Assembly (NCBI GenBank): GCA_044220875.1
Contig: JBGAQH010000002.1
Location: 558,001-622,000, forward strand
Reading direction: 5' to 3'
Origin: JAEUIT01 sp044220875
Lineage (GTDB): Bacteria > Planctomycetota > Phycisphaerae > Phycisphaerales > SM1A02
DNA: 64,000 nt
The translations under genes and the position numbers were made by a program. The notes beneath the pieces were generated by a model, which saw only the letters and a program-made list of their open reading frames with translations, was not told the origin of the DNA and did no database searches. Shown here piece after piece: positions 1 through 9,087 of this stretch. The stretch's first letter is position 1. Every line of letters starts with the position of its first letter.

Positions 1-386
1 AAGCCGTGGCAGGGCGAGCAATAGATGTTGAAGCGGTCCTGGCCTCGCTTGAGGAACTTCTCGTCGGCGACCAGGCCGGCGGGAAGCGTCGTCGCCCACT
101 CGGCGGTCGGGCCGGTCACACCCTCGGTGCGGTGGACGTCGAGGTTGGCTTCGCCAACGGCGACGGCGCCTGCGACCGGCGGGCGCATCGCGCGGCCATC
201 GGCGAAGAGCGAGTTCTCCTCCTGCGGCTTGTACTTCGTCTGCATGTCCATGTCCCAGACCAGGTGCGCCTGGCGCCCGGGCGACTGCTGGGAACGGATG
301 TAGGCGATCGCCGCCGGCGGAATGAGCAGGATGCAGACGGCGATACCGCCGACGTACACGAGAGGACGTGGGATCTGCGGGTTCAT
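1..386 (-). CDS. actE: ActE, mono-haem cytochrome c subunit of alternative complex III (3' end outside window)
   Basis: The first 128 codons are visible and the gene runs off the left edge. The ATG at 386-384 overlaps the actD stop codon as ATGA, so the two genes are translationally coupled. An N-terminal membrane segment or signal anchor lies at about residues 9-30 (LVYVGGIAVCILLIPPAAIA). A conserved stretch reads AHLVWDMDMQTKYKPQ, which resembles the 'HLxxDMDxQ' region of ActE proteins. A CSPCH haem-attachment motif ends the visible part. In the family, ActE is a membrane-anchored mono-haem c-type cytochrome that takes electrons from the quinol:acceptor oxidoreductase complex on the outer face of the membrane. 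The assignment is supported by operon position behind actABCD. The C-terminal end and any distal methionine ligand cannot be seen. Confidence 0.88.
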   Translation of the reverse strand, partial: MNPQIPRPLVYVGGIAVCILLIPPAAIAYIRSQQSPGRQAHLVWDMDMQTKYKPQEENSLFADGRAMRPPVAGAVAVGEANLDVHRTEGVTGPTAEWATTLPAGLVADEKFLKRGQDRFNIYCSPCHG

Positions 387-967
387 TCTTCGACCGCCTC
401 CACCGAGAGCGGATTGAGGGACTTGAGGAATGCCTCGGTCTTGCCGGGAAGGAACCGCGGGTCACGCGATTCGATCACGACGAAAAAGCGGTCGTTGGAA
501 GCCCGCCGGAACCGGTCGCTGCGGAAGAGCGGATGCGAGAGCCGCGGCAGGCCGTTCATGAGGAACATCCCGAAGACCGCCGTCAGCGCCGAGAAGAGCA
601 CGGTGAGCTCGAAGATGACCGGGATGAAGGCCGGGATCGAGAGCAGCGGCTTGCCGGAGATGAGGAACGGGTAGCCAGTCACCGGAATCGGGAACGGAAT
701 GTGGAACCCGGTCGAGTTGGTGAAGAGCTGCAGCGCGGTTGCGGCCATCGTGCCGGTGAGTCCGCCGCAGAAGACGACCACGGGGAGGATCGTCCGCTTG
801 ATGCCCATCGCCTTGTCCATGCCGTGGACCGGGAAGGGAGTGCAGATGTCCCAGCGCTCGTAGCCCTCGGCCCTGACCTTCTCGGCCGCGGCCATGATCG
901 AGCCCGGGGTGTCAAATTCGGCGATGTAGCCGTAGACCGTCTTCGATGGTTTGGCGGTGGTGGACAT
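383..967 (-). CDS. actD: ActD, DUF3341 membrane subunit of alternative complex III
   Basis: The 194-residue protein matches the DUF3341/ActD layout. A soluble N-terminal domain begins VYGYIAEFDTPGSIMAAAEK and contains DICTPFPVHGMDKAMG, which is close to the family's 'TPFPVHGMD' signature. Two transmembrane hairpins follow at about residues 60-85 and 110-140, then a soluble tail with FFVVIESRDPRF. ActD is a peripheral-to-membrane subunit of alternative complex III and has no cofactor. Its ATG shares one base with the stop codon of actC upstream, and its stop overlaps the actE start, so the operon is tightly packed. Length is normal for the family. Confidence 0.92.
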   Translation of the reverse strand: MSTTAKPSKTVYGYIAEFDTPGSIMAAAEKVRAEGYERWDICTPFPVHGMDKAMGIKRTILPVVVFCGGLTGTMAATALQLFTNSTGFHIPFPIPVTGYPFLISGKPLLSIPAFIPVIFELTVLFSALTAVFGMFLMNGLPRLSHPLFRSDRFRRASNDRFFVVIESRDPRFLPGKTEAFLKSLNPLSVEAVEE

Positions 968-2412
968 CAGTGGGCCCCCTTCGCGTCCGCCCCGTGGTCA
1001 TGGTCGTGTCCCCCGTGCGCGTCGGCGGCGGGCATGACGGCCTTGATCTCGGCCATCGCGATCATGGGCAGGAAGCGGCAGAAGAGGAGGAAGAGCGTGA
1101 AGAAGAGGCCGAAGGCGCCGACCATCGTGCCGATGTCGACCCACGTCGGAATGTAGAAGTGCCAGGAGCTCGGCAGGAAGTCGTTCGCGAGGCTGGTGAC
1201 GATGATCACGTAGCGCTCGAACCACATGCCGATGTTCACGATCAGGCTCAGGACGAACATGATCGGGATGCTGGTCCGGAGGGCCTTGAACCAGAAGAGC
1301 TGCGGGGTGATGACGTTGCAGCTCACCATGATCCAGTAGGCCCACCAGTACTGGCCGAAGGCACGGTTGATGAACGCGAACTTCTCGAACATCGCCCCGG
1401 AGTACCAGGCGATGAAGAACTCCATCGAGTAGGCGTAGCCGACCATGCAGCCGGTCACCAGGATGATCTTGTTCATGTTGTCCAGGTGACGGAGCGTGAT
1501 GATGTCCTTGAGTCCGAACATCTCACGTGCCGGCACGGCCAACGTGACGACCATCGCGAAGCCGCTGAAGATGGCGCCCGCGACGAAGTAGGGCGGGAAG
1601 ATCGTGGTGTGCCAGCCGGGGAGCTGGCTGGTGGCGAAGTCGAAGGACACGACCGAGTGCACCGAGAGGACCAGCGGCGTCGAGAGGGCCGCGAGGATCA
1701 GGTACGCCCGCTCGTAGCGGTGCCAGTGGCGGTTTGAGCCGCGCCAGCCGAGGGCGAAGAGGCCGTAGCCGATCTGCTGGAGCTTGCCCTTCGCGCGATC
1801 GCGAAGCGTCGCGAGGTCCGGGACCATGCCCGTGTACCAGAAGAGAAGCGAGACGGTGAAGTAGGTCGAGACCGCGAAGACGTCCCAGAGGAGCGGCGAG
1901 CGGAACTGCGGCCACATCTCCATCTGGTTCGGGATCGGGAAGAGCCAGTACGCGAACCAGACGCGACCGACGTGGATGCCCGGGAAGAGGCCGGCGCAGA
2001 TGACGGCGAAGATCGTCATCGCCTCCGCGAACCGGTTGATGGCGGTGCGCCACTTCTGCCGGAAGAGGAAGAGGATGGCGCTGATGAGCGTGCCCGCGTG
2101 GCCGATGCCGACCCAGAACACGAAGTTCGTGATGTCGAAGGCCCACATGACGGGGTTGTTGAGGCCCCAGACGCCGACGCCGGTGAAGATCAGGAAGAGG
2201 ACGCAGACGCCGAGCAGGCTCAGGAGGCCGAGGCTCAGGGCAAAGGCGACGTACCACGCCAGCGGCGGATGTTTCGCCTCGTTCACGCGGCAGACCGTGG
2301 TGGTGATCTGCCCGAACGACTGCAGGTTCAGGACGAGCTGGGCCCGCTGGCCCGGCGTGTCAATCGTGTTGTCAACCAACTCCGAGGACTGATTGGCGGG
2401 AAGGCTGGTCAT
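967..2412 (-). CDS. actC: ActC, NrfD/PsrC-like quinol-binding membrane subunit of alternative complex III
   Basis: The 481-residue polytopic protein belongs to the NrfD/polysulphide reductase membrane subunit family. About ten hydrophobic helices run from roughly residue 55 to 450. They include the conserved stretches WAFDITNFVFWVGIGHAGT and LFPGIHVGRVWFAYWLFP near the predicted quinol site. In alternative complex III, ActC oxidises menaquinol or ubiquinol and passes electrons to the ActB iron-sulphur clusters. The C-terminus is histidine- and aspartate-rich (HGGHDHDHGADAKGAH), which could bind metal ions but has no established role. The start overlaps the actB stop as ATGA and the stop shares a base with the actD start. 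Confidence 0.95.
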   Translation of the reverse strand: MTSLPANQSSELVDNTIDTPGQRAQLVLNLQSFGQITTTVCRVNEAKHPPLAWYVAFALSLGLLSLLGVCVLFLIFTGVGVWGLNNPVMWAFDITNFVFWVGIGHAGTLISAILFLFRQKWRTAINRFAEAMTIFAVICAGLFPGIHVGRVWFAYWLFPIPNQMEMWPQFRSPLLWDVFAVSTYFTVSLLFWYTGMVPDLATLRDRAKGKLQQIGYGLFALGWRGSNRHWHRYERAYLILAALSTPLVLSVHSVVSFDFATSQLPGWHTTIFPPYFVAGAIFSGFAMVVTLAVPAREMFGLKDIITLRHLDNMNKIILVTGCMVGYAYSMEFFIAWYSGAMFEKFAFINRAFGQYWWAYWIMVSCNVITPQLFWFKALRTSIPIMFVLSLIVNIGMWFERYVIIVTSLANDFLPSSWHFYIPTWVDIGTMVGAFGLFFTLFLLFCRFLPMIAMAEIKAVMPAADAHGGHDHDHGADAKGAH

Positions 2413-5400
2413 GCCCGCACCTCCTTCGATGCGCCATGGCCAATTGAGGCGTGGCCTCCGGCAGCTTCATGCCCCGAGCCGTGTGCCCCCCCGCCGCCAT
2501 GATTGTGTCCCGCGTGATCCTTGCTCACGGACGGGTTGCGGACCTTGGCGAGGTACTGGACTCGCGGCTTGGTGTTGAGTTCCTCAAGCAGGCCGTAGGC
2601 GAGCGTGCCGCCATGGAGCTTCGCGACCTTGCTGCTCGGATCGTTGAGGTCGCCGAACGTGATCGCCTGGCTCGGGCACGCCTCGGCACAGGCGGTGGTG
2701 AACGAACCGTCGGCGATCGTCCAGTCGGCGCTCGTCTTGGTTCCGCCCGACTTGGCCCACGCGTTCTTGCCCGTGATCTTCGCCGCCTGGATCCGCTGCA
2801 CGCAGAACGTGCACTTCTCCATGACGCCGCGCATTCGCACGGTGACCTCGGGGTTGAACTGCATCGAGGTCCACGGATCGGCGCCGTCCTTCGTGTAGTA
2901 CTCGGGCTTCACCATCATGAAGCCGGCGTCGCGCACCGGATCCTTGCGGTGCCAATCGAAGAAGTTGAACCGGCGCACCTTGTATGGGCAGTTGTTGCTG
3001 CAGTAGCGGGTGCCGATGCAGCGGTTGTAGACCATGACGTTCAGGCCTTCCTTGTCGTGCATCGTCGCGGCGACCGGGCAGACCTGTTCGCAGGGGGCGT
3101 TCTCGCAGTGCATGCACGCGACGGGCTGGATGGCCACGCCGGTGGGACGCTTGGCGTCCGGACCCTTGAAGTAGCGGTCGATGCGGATCCAGTGCATCTC
3201 GCGGCCGCGGATCACCTGCTCCTTGCCGACCACCGGAATGTTGTTCTCCGCCTGACACGCCGTCACGCATGCCGAGCAGCCGGTGCAGGTGCTCAGGTCG
3301 ATCGCCATCGCCCAGCGGAACTTCGAGCTGTCGAGGCCCGACTCCTGCCAGAGCGAGAGGCGATGGGCGACGTGGGTCCTCTCCTTCGCGAAGTTCGGAT
3401 CGGCGCGGTAGGACTCGAGGTCGTCCTCGCGGACCAGCGCCGGCATGCGCTCGTCGATGCCGGCCTTCGGAACCGACGGGATCAGCGCGTCGAGCGCGCC
3501 GTGATCCTGGGTGTGGGCGAGCGGATAGGTGCCGCCGCTCTTGGAGAGCGTGGCCCCGGCGGCGATCGCCATCGCACCGGTCGTGCGGAGCGTGTAGGCG
3601 TTGAAGCCGGCATCGCCGGCGACGGGACCGCCGTGCTGCGCCGAACGGCCGTAGCCCAGATGCAGGCGTATCGAGTCGTTGGCCATGCCCGGCGTGACCC
3701 ACGCGGCCGCGGAGAGCGACGCGCCGTTCACGGACACCGAGACCAGGTCACCGGTCTTGATGCCTAACGGTTCGGCCGTGCCTTCGGAGATGTAGGCCGC
3801 GTTGTCCCACGCGAGCTTGCTGACCGGATCGGGCAGCTCCTGGAGCCAGGTGACGTTCGCGAATCGCCCGTCGTAGACCTTTGCGTCGCGGGCAAAGGTG
3901 ACTTCGAGCTTGCTGGCGGCACCTCCGCTCGCGAGCGACTGGATCGCCGCCGTCACCGCCGCGGTCTGCACCTGCGGCTTTTCGAGCGGATGCGCGCTGC
4001 CGGCGACGACGCCGTCATTCAGGGCGCTTCGCCATGCGGCCTCGAACGCGGGACCCTCGAGCTTCGTGATCCCCTGCCAGGTCCGGCGAACGAGCGTGAG
4101 CCCGTCGCGCGGATCCTCGTTGAGCAGCTCGGCGACCAGTTCGATCGCGCTGAGTCCGCCCTGATTCTCGGCCAGGAGCGGCGCGATGAGCGGCTGCTGG
4201 GCCGAGATCGTTCCGTCGGCGGCGCGGACATCGCCCCAGGTCTCAAGGAAGTGGCCCTGCGGGATGTGCCATCGGCAGCTTGCGTGCTGGCTCGTCTCGT
4301 TGCGGTAGAACGAGAGATGAACGACGGTGCCGGCCTTGCCGAGCAGGTCGCCGAAGCGGAGGTCGCTCGGAGCGTCATAGACGGGGTTGCCGCCCAGGAT
4401 CACGAGCGTCTTCACCTGGCCGGCGCCGATTGCGGCGGCGAGGGCCTTGATGTCGCCCGCACAGGTGCGCCCCTTGTCGCCGGCCGCGACATACTGCACC
4501 GTCGAGCCGACGTTGCCAAGCGCCTGATTGAGGGCCGCGGCCATCGCGTGGACCGCGGCGGGCTGGGTCTCGCCGGCGATGATGAGCGACCGACCGCGGG
4601 TTCCGACGAGGTCCTTGACCAGCGCATCGACGATCGCGCGATCCTCGGCGGACAGCGTGACGTTGAGTCCGGCTCCGGCGACGCCGGGACCGAGCAGGGC
4701 CGCGGCCTCGGTGCCGAGTTCCTTCGCGACCGTCGCGGCAACCGCGGCGACGTCGGAGCTTCGCACGGCGATGCGCTCATCGGCGGTCATGCCGGTGACG
4801 CTCATGGCGCTCTCGACCACGTACAGGCGACTCATCGTCTGCTCGGCCGGGTTCGGGTTGCTCATGCGCCGATTCGCGGCGAAGTCCCGTGCGCTTCGCA
4901 CCGCGGCCGGATGGCCAAGGAGGAAGTCGCCGTCGAGCGAGAGGATGACCTCGGCCTTGGTGAGGTCCCAGATCGGGCGCATCGGCTTGCCGAAGGCGAT
5001 CTCGGTGCCCGCCCGCTCAGCGTCGTCATTGACCGGCGCCCACTCGAACCACTTCATCGCCGGGAACTTCTTCGCGAGCCGTCCCCGCATGTCGGCGAGC
5101 GTGAGGCTCGAGCTCGGCTCGGCCAACACGGCGAGACCGTCGCCGGCGAGCGTCGCCGCCCAGGCGCGGAAGGCCTCGATCGAGGTGGACTTGCCGCCGT
5201 CGGACATCGCCCGGCTGCGGAACGTGTCGTAGAGCTCGAGGACCCGAGCCTGCGTGATCGAATCGGACGAGCCGCGGAGCGACGGATGATTCGGGTTGCC
5301 GTCAAGCTTCGTCGGGCGGCCGTCGACGCTCGTCGCCAGCACGCCGTAGCCGACGCCGCCGAGCTCGTACGCCGTCGCGTATCGAATGGGCGTTCCCGGC

Positions 5401-5813
5401 ACGCGACCCTCGGGCCGCGACGCATAGGGAAGGATGTGCTGCTCGGGCAGTCGGCGGCAGCCGGTGATGGCCATGCCGGCTAACGCGGCGCTCGCGCCCA
5501 TGAGCTTCATGAAGGTGCGACGCTCGCCGTCGGTCGCGTCGGCGGCGCCCTCCTGGAACTCGCGGTGCTGCCAGCGGGCGAACTCCTCGGTCGAGTTCTT
5601 GTCGTCGACGCTGCGCCAGAAGGCCTTCGAGGGCGATTCGGGCGTCTCGGGCGAATTGGTGGGCGACGAGCAGCAGCCCGACTCGCTTCCGCAAGCGCAT
5701 CCACCTTCGCTCGCGGAGTTCGTCGGAAGGGCCGTCGCGTTCGGCATGTCGATCTGCGGCAGGGGCCGGCGCAGGGATTCCGGTTGGTCGTCGTTCATCG
5801 TGCGATCGTGCAT
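2409..5813 (-). CDS. actB: ActB, molybdopterin-oxidoreductase-like/iron-sulphur fusion subunit with extended Tat signal
   Basis: The frame is open from 5843, but the ATG at 5813 is preferred. It follows the actA stop (5831) and has GGGGA about 8 nt upstream, giving 1134 residues. Residues about 60-90 (FWRSVDDKNSTEEFARWQ) and the following ERRTFMKLMGASAALAGMA form the long 'extended Tat' leader of this family, so the subunit probably crosses the membrane folded. The centre resembles molybdopterin oxidoreductases, although ActB relatives lack molybdenum. The last 300 residues carry ferredoxin-type cysteine groups (CTGCSACVTAC, CMHCENAPCEQVCP, CSNNCPYKVRRFNFF, CTFCVQR, ACAEACPSQAI), enough for the usual three [4Fe-4S] and one [3Fe-4S] clusters. 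It carries electrons from ActC to the haem subunits. Confidence 0.93.
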   Translation of the reverse strand: MHDRTMNDDQPESLRRPLPQIDMPNATALPTNSASEGGCACGSESGCCSSPTNSPETPESPSKAFWRSVDDKNSTEEFARWQHREFQEGAADATDGERRTFMKLMGASAALAGMAITGCRRLPEQHILPYASRPEGRVPGTPIRYATAYELGGVGYGVLATSVDGRPTKLDGNPNHPSLRGSSDSITQARVLELYDTFRSRAMSDGGKSTSIEAFRAWAATLAGDGLAVLAEPSSSLTLADMRGRLAKKFPAMKWFEWAPVNDDAERAGTEIAFGKPMRPIWDLTKAEVILSLDGDFLLGHPAAVRSARDFAANRRMSNPNPAEQTMSRLYVVESAMSVTGMTADERIAVRSSDVAAVAATVAKELGTEAAALLGPGVAGAGLNVTLSAEDRAIVDALVKDLVGTRGRSLIIAGETQPAAVHAMAAALNQALGNVGSTVQYVAAGDKGRTCAGDIKALAAAIGAGQVKTLVILGGNPVYDAPSDLRFGDLLGKAGTVVHLSFYRNETSQHASCRWHIPQGHFLETWGDVRAADGTISAQQPLIAPLLAENQGGLSAIELVAELLNEDPRDGLTLVRRTWQGITKLEGPAFEAAWRSALNDGVVAGSAHPLEKPQVQTAAVTAAIQSLASGGAASKLEVTFARDAKVYDGRFANVTWLQELPDPVSKLAWDNAAYISEGTAEPLGIKTGDLVSVSVNGASLSAAAWVTPGMANDSIRLHLGYGRSAQHGGPVAGDAGFNAYTLRTTGAMAIAAGATLSKSGGTYPLAHTQDHGALDALIPSVPKAGIDERMPALVREDDLESYRADPNFAKERTHVAHRLSLWQESGLDSSKFRWAMAIDLSTCTGCSACVTACQAENNIPVVGKEQVIRGREMHWIRIDRYFKGPDAKRPTGVAIQPVACMHCENAPCEQVCPVAATMHDKEGLNVMVYNRCIGTRYCSNNCPYKVRRFNFFDWHRKDPVRDAGFMMVKPEYYTKDGADPWTSMQFNPEVTVRMRGVMEKCTFCVQRIQAAKITGKNAWAKSGGTKTSADWTIADGSFTTACAEACPSQAITFGDLNDPSSKVAKLHGGTLAYGLLEELNTKPRVQYLAKVRNPSVSKDHAGHNHGGGGAHGSGHEAAGGHASIGHGASKEVRA

Positions 5814-5830
5814 CGTTTTGATCCCCGCGC

Positions 5831-6484
5831 TTAGCGGTGGCACGTCGAGCAGTGCTCGCTCGGCTGGATGGCGAACTGGGCCTTGAGCTGGGCTCGGGCC
5901 TCCGCGGTCACGTCAGCCGCGGGGTTGAAGCCCATGTCGGTCATGTGATCGACAGGGCGGAGATTCTGGTCAGGGTCGCGGTGACAGTTGAGGCACCAGC
6001 CCATCGAGAGCGGCGAGAACTGGTAGACCACGTCCATCCGATCGATGCGCCCGTGGCACGTCGCGCAACCGACGCCGCGATTCACGTGGGCCGAGTGGTT
6101 GAAGTAGGCGTAGTCGCCGATCTTGTGGACCTTGATCCACCGCATCGGATTGCCCGTTTCGTACGACGCCTTCAGCGCCGTCAGTCGCGGACTGTCCTTG
6201 CGGATCTGCGTGTGGCAGTTCATGCAGGTCTGCGTCGGCGGGATCGCCGCGTACGAGCTGCGCTCAACGGTGTTATGGCAATAGCGGCAATCCATGCCGA
6301 GCTGCCCCGCGTGCATCGCGTGGCTGAAGGGCACAGGCTGCGTGGGCTGGTAGCCGACTTCGAGCGTCTTCGGGCTGAACCCGTAGGCCACGAAAAACAT
6401 CGCGTAGAGCGGCATGATCGCGCCGACGAGCAGCAGCGTCGGAAGAAGCAGATTGGACCACTTGGGGAAAAGGAATCGGCTCAT
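5831..6484 (-). CDS. actA: ActA, penta-haem cytochrome c subunit of alternative complex III
   Basis: The 217-residue protein has one N-terminal membrane anchor (about residues 12-34, LLLPTLLLVGAIMPLYAMFF). It then has five CxxCH haem motifs: CRYCH, CMNCH, CATCH, CLNCH and CSTCH, the last near the C-terminus. A membrane-anchored penta-haem cytochrome at the head of the operon is the defining feature of ActA. It wires electrons from the ActB clusters to the mono-haem subunit or a terminal oxidase. It is the first gene of the minus-strand act operon. No clear Shine-Dalgarno sequence precedes the ATG, and 515 nt of non-coding DNA separate it from divergent tatD. The oxidase partner is not in the window. 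Confidence 0.94.
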   Translation of the reverse strand: MSRFLFPKWSNLLLPTLLLVGAIMPLYAMFFVAYGFSPKTLEVGYQPTQPVPFSHAMHAGQLGMDCRYCHNTVERSSYAAIPPTQTCMNCHTQIRKDSPRLTALKASYETGNPMRWIKVHKIGDYAYFNHSAHVNRGVGCATCHGRIDRMDVVYQFSPLSMGWCLNCHRDPDQNLRPVDHMTDMGFNPAADVTAEARAQLKAQFAIQPSEHCSTCHR

Positions 6485-6999
6485 GCGTTGATCCGGAACG
6501 TCACGCCTTGTCGTGCGTCATGCGTGCGGCGATCGCCGAGCGGCGGTCACATGCATCAGGACGGAGGCACGGGCAGGATTCGTGCCTTTTTTCACAATGT
6601 CAGCGAGGAGATGGTAAGGGAGCCCTACGAAGCCGTCAACGAAACACAGACGCAGCGGTCGGTGACGACCGCGTGTGAGTTCCACCTGCGGAGTGCTCTC
6701 CGCGAAGAACCTCGACTCATGCCCGCATCGTTTTGGCTTCCGCAGCACGACAGAGCTTGAAGCCCCGCGAGAGCGTCATGCGATGCGAGATCGGCGCCGC
6801 GACCCGTCACGATGGAGAAGGGTCCCGCACAGAATGGTCGGCATGGTAACGGTCGAATCCGCAATATGTGGACGTTTGGGGTTGGTTCCCACCGCACGAC
6901 GAAGCGCTCACCCCCCCCGGTCCCGACGCATGCCGCACGACGAGTCACAATGCCCCGCCCTCTCGCTCCCAACATGGGACGAGGCCGCGCTGCAGCCGC
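6485..6999. other. Divergent intergenic region between actA and tatD
   Basis: This 515 nt stretch should contain the promoters of the act operon (minus) and tatD (plus). I see no convincing coding region in any frame. Its clearest element is a plus-strand hairpin with a T-run at 6564-6592. No textbook -35/-10 pair could be assigned to either gene by eye. Confidence 0.5.
6564..6592 (+). terminator. Rho-independent-type hairpin pointing away from actA
   Basis: The arms GGCACG (6566-6571) and CGTGCC (6581-6586) close a 9 nt loop and are followed by six T residues (6587-6592). Flanking A-T pairs can lengthen the stem by a base or two. The T-run lies only on the plus strand, so it would stop plus-strand transcription, yet no plus-strand gene ends just before it. 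It may end an antisense or short transcript. Confidence 0.5.
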
Positions 7000-7833
7000 A
7001 TGTTCGATTCACACTGCCATCTGACCTTTCCAGACTTTCATCGCCGCGTCGACGAGGTGATGGAGGCGGCGCGGTCCGCCGGGGTATTCGGGGCGATCAC
7101 GATCGCCACCAGCTCCGGGGACGCAGAACGGAGCCTCGCCATCGCCCGGTCCCACCCGGATGTCTGGTGCTCCGCCGGGATCCATCCTCTCCACTGCGAC
7201 GAGCCGATTGACTGGGACCAACTCCGTCGATGTGCGGCCGATCCGAAGTGTGTTGCGTGGGGAGAGCTTGGGCTCGACAACCACTATCCGACGCCCCCGC
7301 GAGCGCTCCAGCGTCAGGTCCTTGCCGAGCAGCTGGCCAGGATCGAGTCTTGGCGGCGCGAGGGGAGTCACGAGGGCCTCGAGAAGCCGATCGTGATCCA
7401 CTGCCGCGAGGCGTTCGACGACCTGCTTCCCATCCTCGGGGAGACGACGATTCCGCACGATCGCTTCGTCTTCCATTGCTTCACCGGCACCGCGGCGGAG
7501 GCACGCCGCGTGCTCGACTTCGGGGCTTGGATCTCGTTCACCGGCGTCGTGACCTTCCGCAACGCCCGCGAGGTCGCTGAGGCCGCGACGATCGCACCGG
7601 CCGATCGCATCATGGTCGAGACCGACGCCCCCTTCCTGAGTCCGGAGCCGATCCGCACGGCGCGTCCGAACGAGCCCCGACACATCCCACACATCGTGCA
7701 GCGCATCGCGGCGCTGCGCGGCGACCGGCCCGAAGCGCTCGGCGAGCTGCTCGACCGGAACACCGAGCGGTTCTTCGGCATCGCGATTCGCCGAGCCTCC
7801 CCCACCGCCGGAACGACGCATGGCCACGCCTGA
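7000..7833 (+). CDS. tatD: TatD-family metal-dependent DNase
   Basis: The frame is open from 6868, but the family's N-terminus begins at the ATG at 7000 (MFDSHCHLTFPDF), giving 277 residues. The first metal ligands are in DSHCHL. Further conserved elements are GIHPLH, WGELGLDNHY (the catalytic Glu), VIHCREAFDD, VFHCFTG and the late MVETDAPFLSPEPIR with RPNEP. TatD proteins are amidohydrolase-fold metal-dependent 3'-5' DNases linked to DNA fragmentation and repair. Despite the name they are not part of protein translocation. The gene overlaps tatC by 14 nt. Upstream there is only a distant GAGG. Confidence 0.92.
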   Translation: MFDSHCHLTFPDFHRRVDEVMEAARSAGVFGAITIATSSGDAERSLAIARSHPDVWCSAGIHPLHCDEPIDWDQLRRCAADPKCVAWGELGLDNHYPTPPRALQRQVLAEQLARIESWRREGSHEGLEKPIVIHCREAFDDLLPILGETTIPHDRFVFHCFTGTAAEARRVLDFGAWISFTGVVTFRNAREVAEAATIAPADRIMVETDAPFLSPEPIRTARPNEPRHIPHIVQRIAALRGDRPEALGELLDRNTERFFGIAIRRASPTAGTTHGHA

Positions 7834-8992
7834 CATCGATCGCGAAACGGTGATGAGCTTCGGCGATCACCTCGACGAGCTCCGCAAGCGCGCCTTCCTC
7901 GCGCTCGCGGTGCCGCTGCCCATCGCGATCGTCGCCTTCTTCTTCGTCAGCCAGATCCGGTACGTCCTCGAGCGGCCCCTCCGCCATGCCCTGCACGACG
8001 CCGGCCTGAACGACCAGATGCAGACGCGCAGCGTCACCGAGATGATGGGCGTCGACATCAAGCTCTCGCTGGTGATCGCCGTCGTCGTCTCCGCCCCATG
8101 GATCATCTGGCAGCTCTGGAAGTTCGTGGAGCCGGGTCTCTACGAGCACGAGCGGCGCTTCGCGCGGCTGCTCGTGCCCGGCAGCTTCCTGCTGATGATC
8201 GCCGGCGTCCTCACGCTCTACTTCGCGCTCCTGCCGCTCTCGCTGCAGGTGCTCGTGCAGTACGGACTCGAGACGAGGGACAACGAGGTGCCCGCCCTGG
8301 TCGCCCCCGGCGCACCGGCGGACCCGGCGGCGGTGACCATTCCCCTGCTCGACGAGATGCCGAAGGAAGTCCGGCCCGGCCAGCTCTGGATGCTGAAGGG
8401 GTCGCGGCAGCTGTGCATCGCGGTGACCTTCGACGGCACCTCCGTCGAGGTGCTCACGACCCCGCTCTCGAAGAACGCCGCCTACCTGCAGCAATTCCTG
8501 ATCGGCGAGTACATCGACTTCGTCCTGCTGATGATGCTGGGCATCGCCGTGGCGTTCCAGATGCCCCTCGTCATCCTTCTCCTGGGGTGGGTCGGCCTGG
8601 TGCGGGTCGAGCTCCTGCGGCGAAACCGCCGCATGGCGATCTTCATCCTGGCCATCGTCGCCGCGGTCGTGACCCCGACGAGCGACTTCACCTCCATGAT
8701 GCTGATGATGCTCCCGCTCTACCTTCTTTATGAGCTGGGCATCCTGCTCCTGATTGCCGTGCCGCCCGGGGCCGTGGCCGAGGGGAACATCGTCAAGGGG
8801 CTCTTCCGCCGCATTCGGGAGGCCCGCAAGCCGGCCGGCCCGTCCGGTAAGGGCCCCCGGCCGACCGCACAACCCGAACAACCGAAACGACCATTGCAGC
8901 CGCCGGCCCTCCCGGCGCAATCCTCGGAAGCTCCGAGGCGAGAGCCCGACGGAGACGCCGATGAGGATGCCCGCGGGCCGGGATCGACCTGA
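7820..8992 (+). CDS. tatC: TatC, twin-arginine translocase receptor subunit with enlarged periplasmic loop
   Basis: The 390-residue protein has the six-helix TatC core. The N-terminus MSFGDHLDELRKRAF is the conserved signal-peptide-binding region. LYEHERRFARLL and the late FTSMMLMMLPLYLLYE are also typical. Normal TatC is about 250 residues. The extra length comes from a loop of roughly 80 residues between transmembrane helices 3 and 4 (about residues 150-230, rich in P, A and charged residues) and from a 60-residue proline-rich cytoplasmic tail. TatC recognises twin-arginine signals such as that of ActB in this window. The start at 7820 overlaps the end of tatD. TatA and TatB are not visible here. 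Confidence 0.93.
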   Translation: MATPDIDRETVMSFGDHLDELRKRAFLALAVPLPIAIVAFFFVSQIRYVLERPLRHALHDAGLNDQMQTRSVTEMMGVDIKLSLVIAVVVSAPWIIWQLWKFVEPGLYEHERRFARLLVPGSFLLMIAGVLTLYFALLPLSLQVLVQYGLETRDNEVPALVAPGAPADPAAVTIPLLDEMPKEVRPGQLWMLKGSRQLCIAVTFDGTSVEVLTTPLSKNAAYLQQFLIGEYIDFVLLMMLGIAVAFQMPLVILLLGWVGLVRVELLRRNRRMAIFILAIVAAVVTPTSDFTSMMLMMLPLYLLYELGILLLIAVPPGAVAEGNIVKGLFRRIREARKPAGPSGKGPRPTAQPEQPKRPLQPPALPAQSSEAPRREPDGDADEDARGPGST

Positions 8993-9087
8993 TGCCCACC
9001 CGCACCGTTGGAATCGGACGAACGGGAGTTCGATGGTCGTGCCGCACGCGGCGCGGGCGCGGTCAGCGCGCCCGTCGGAGACGAATG

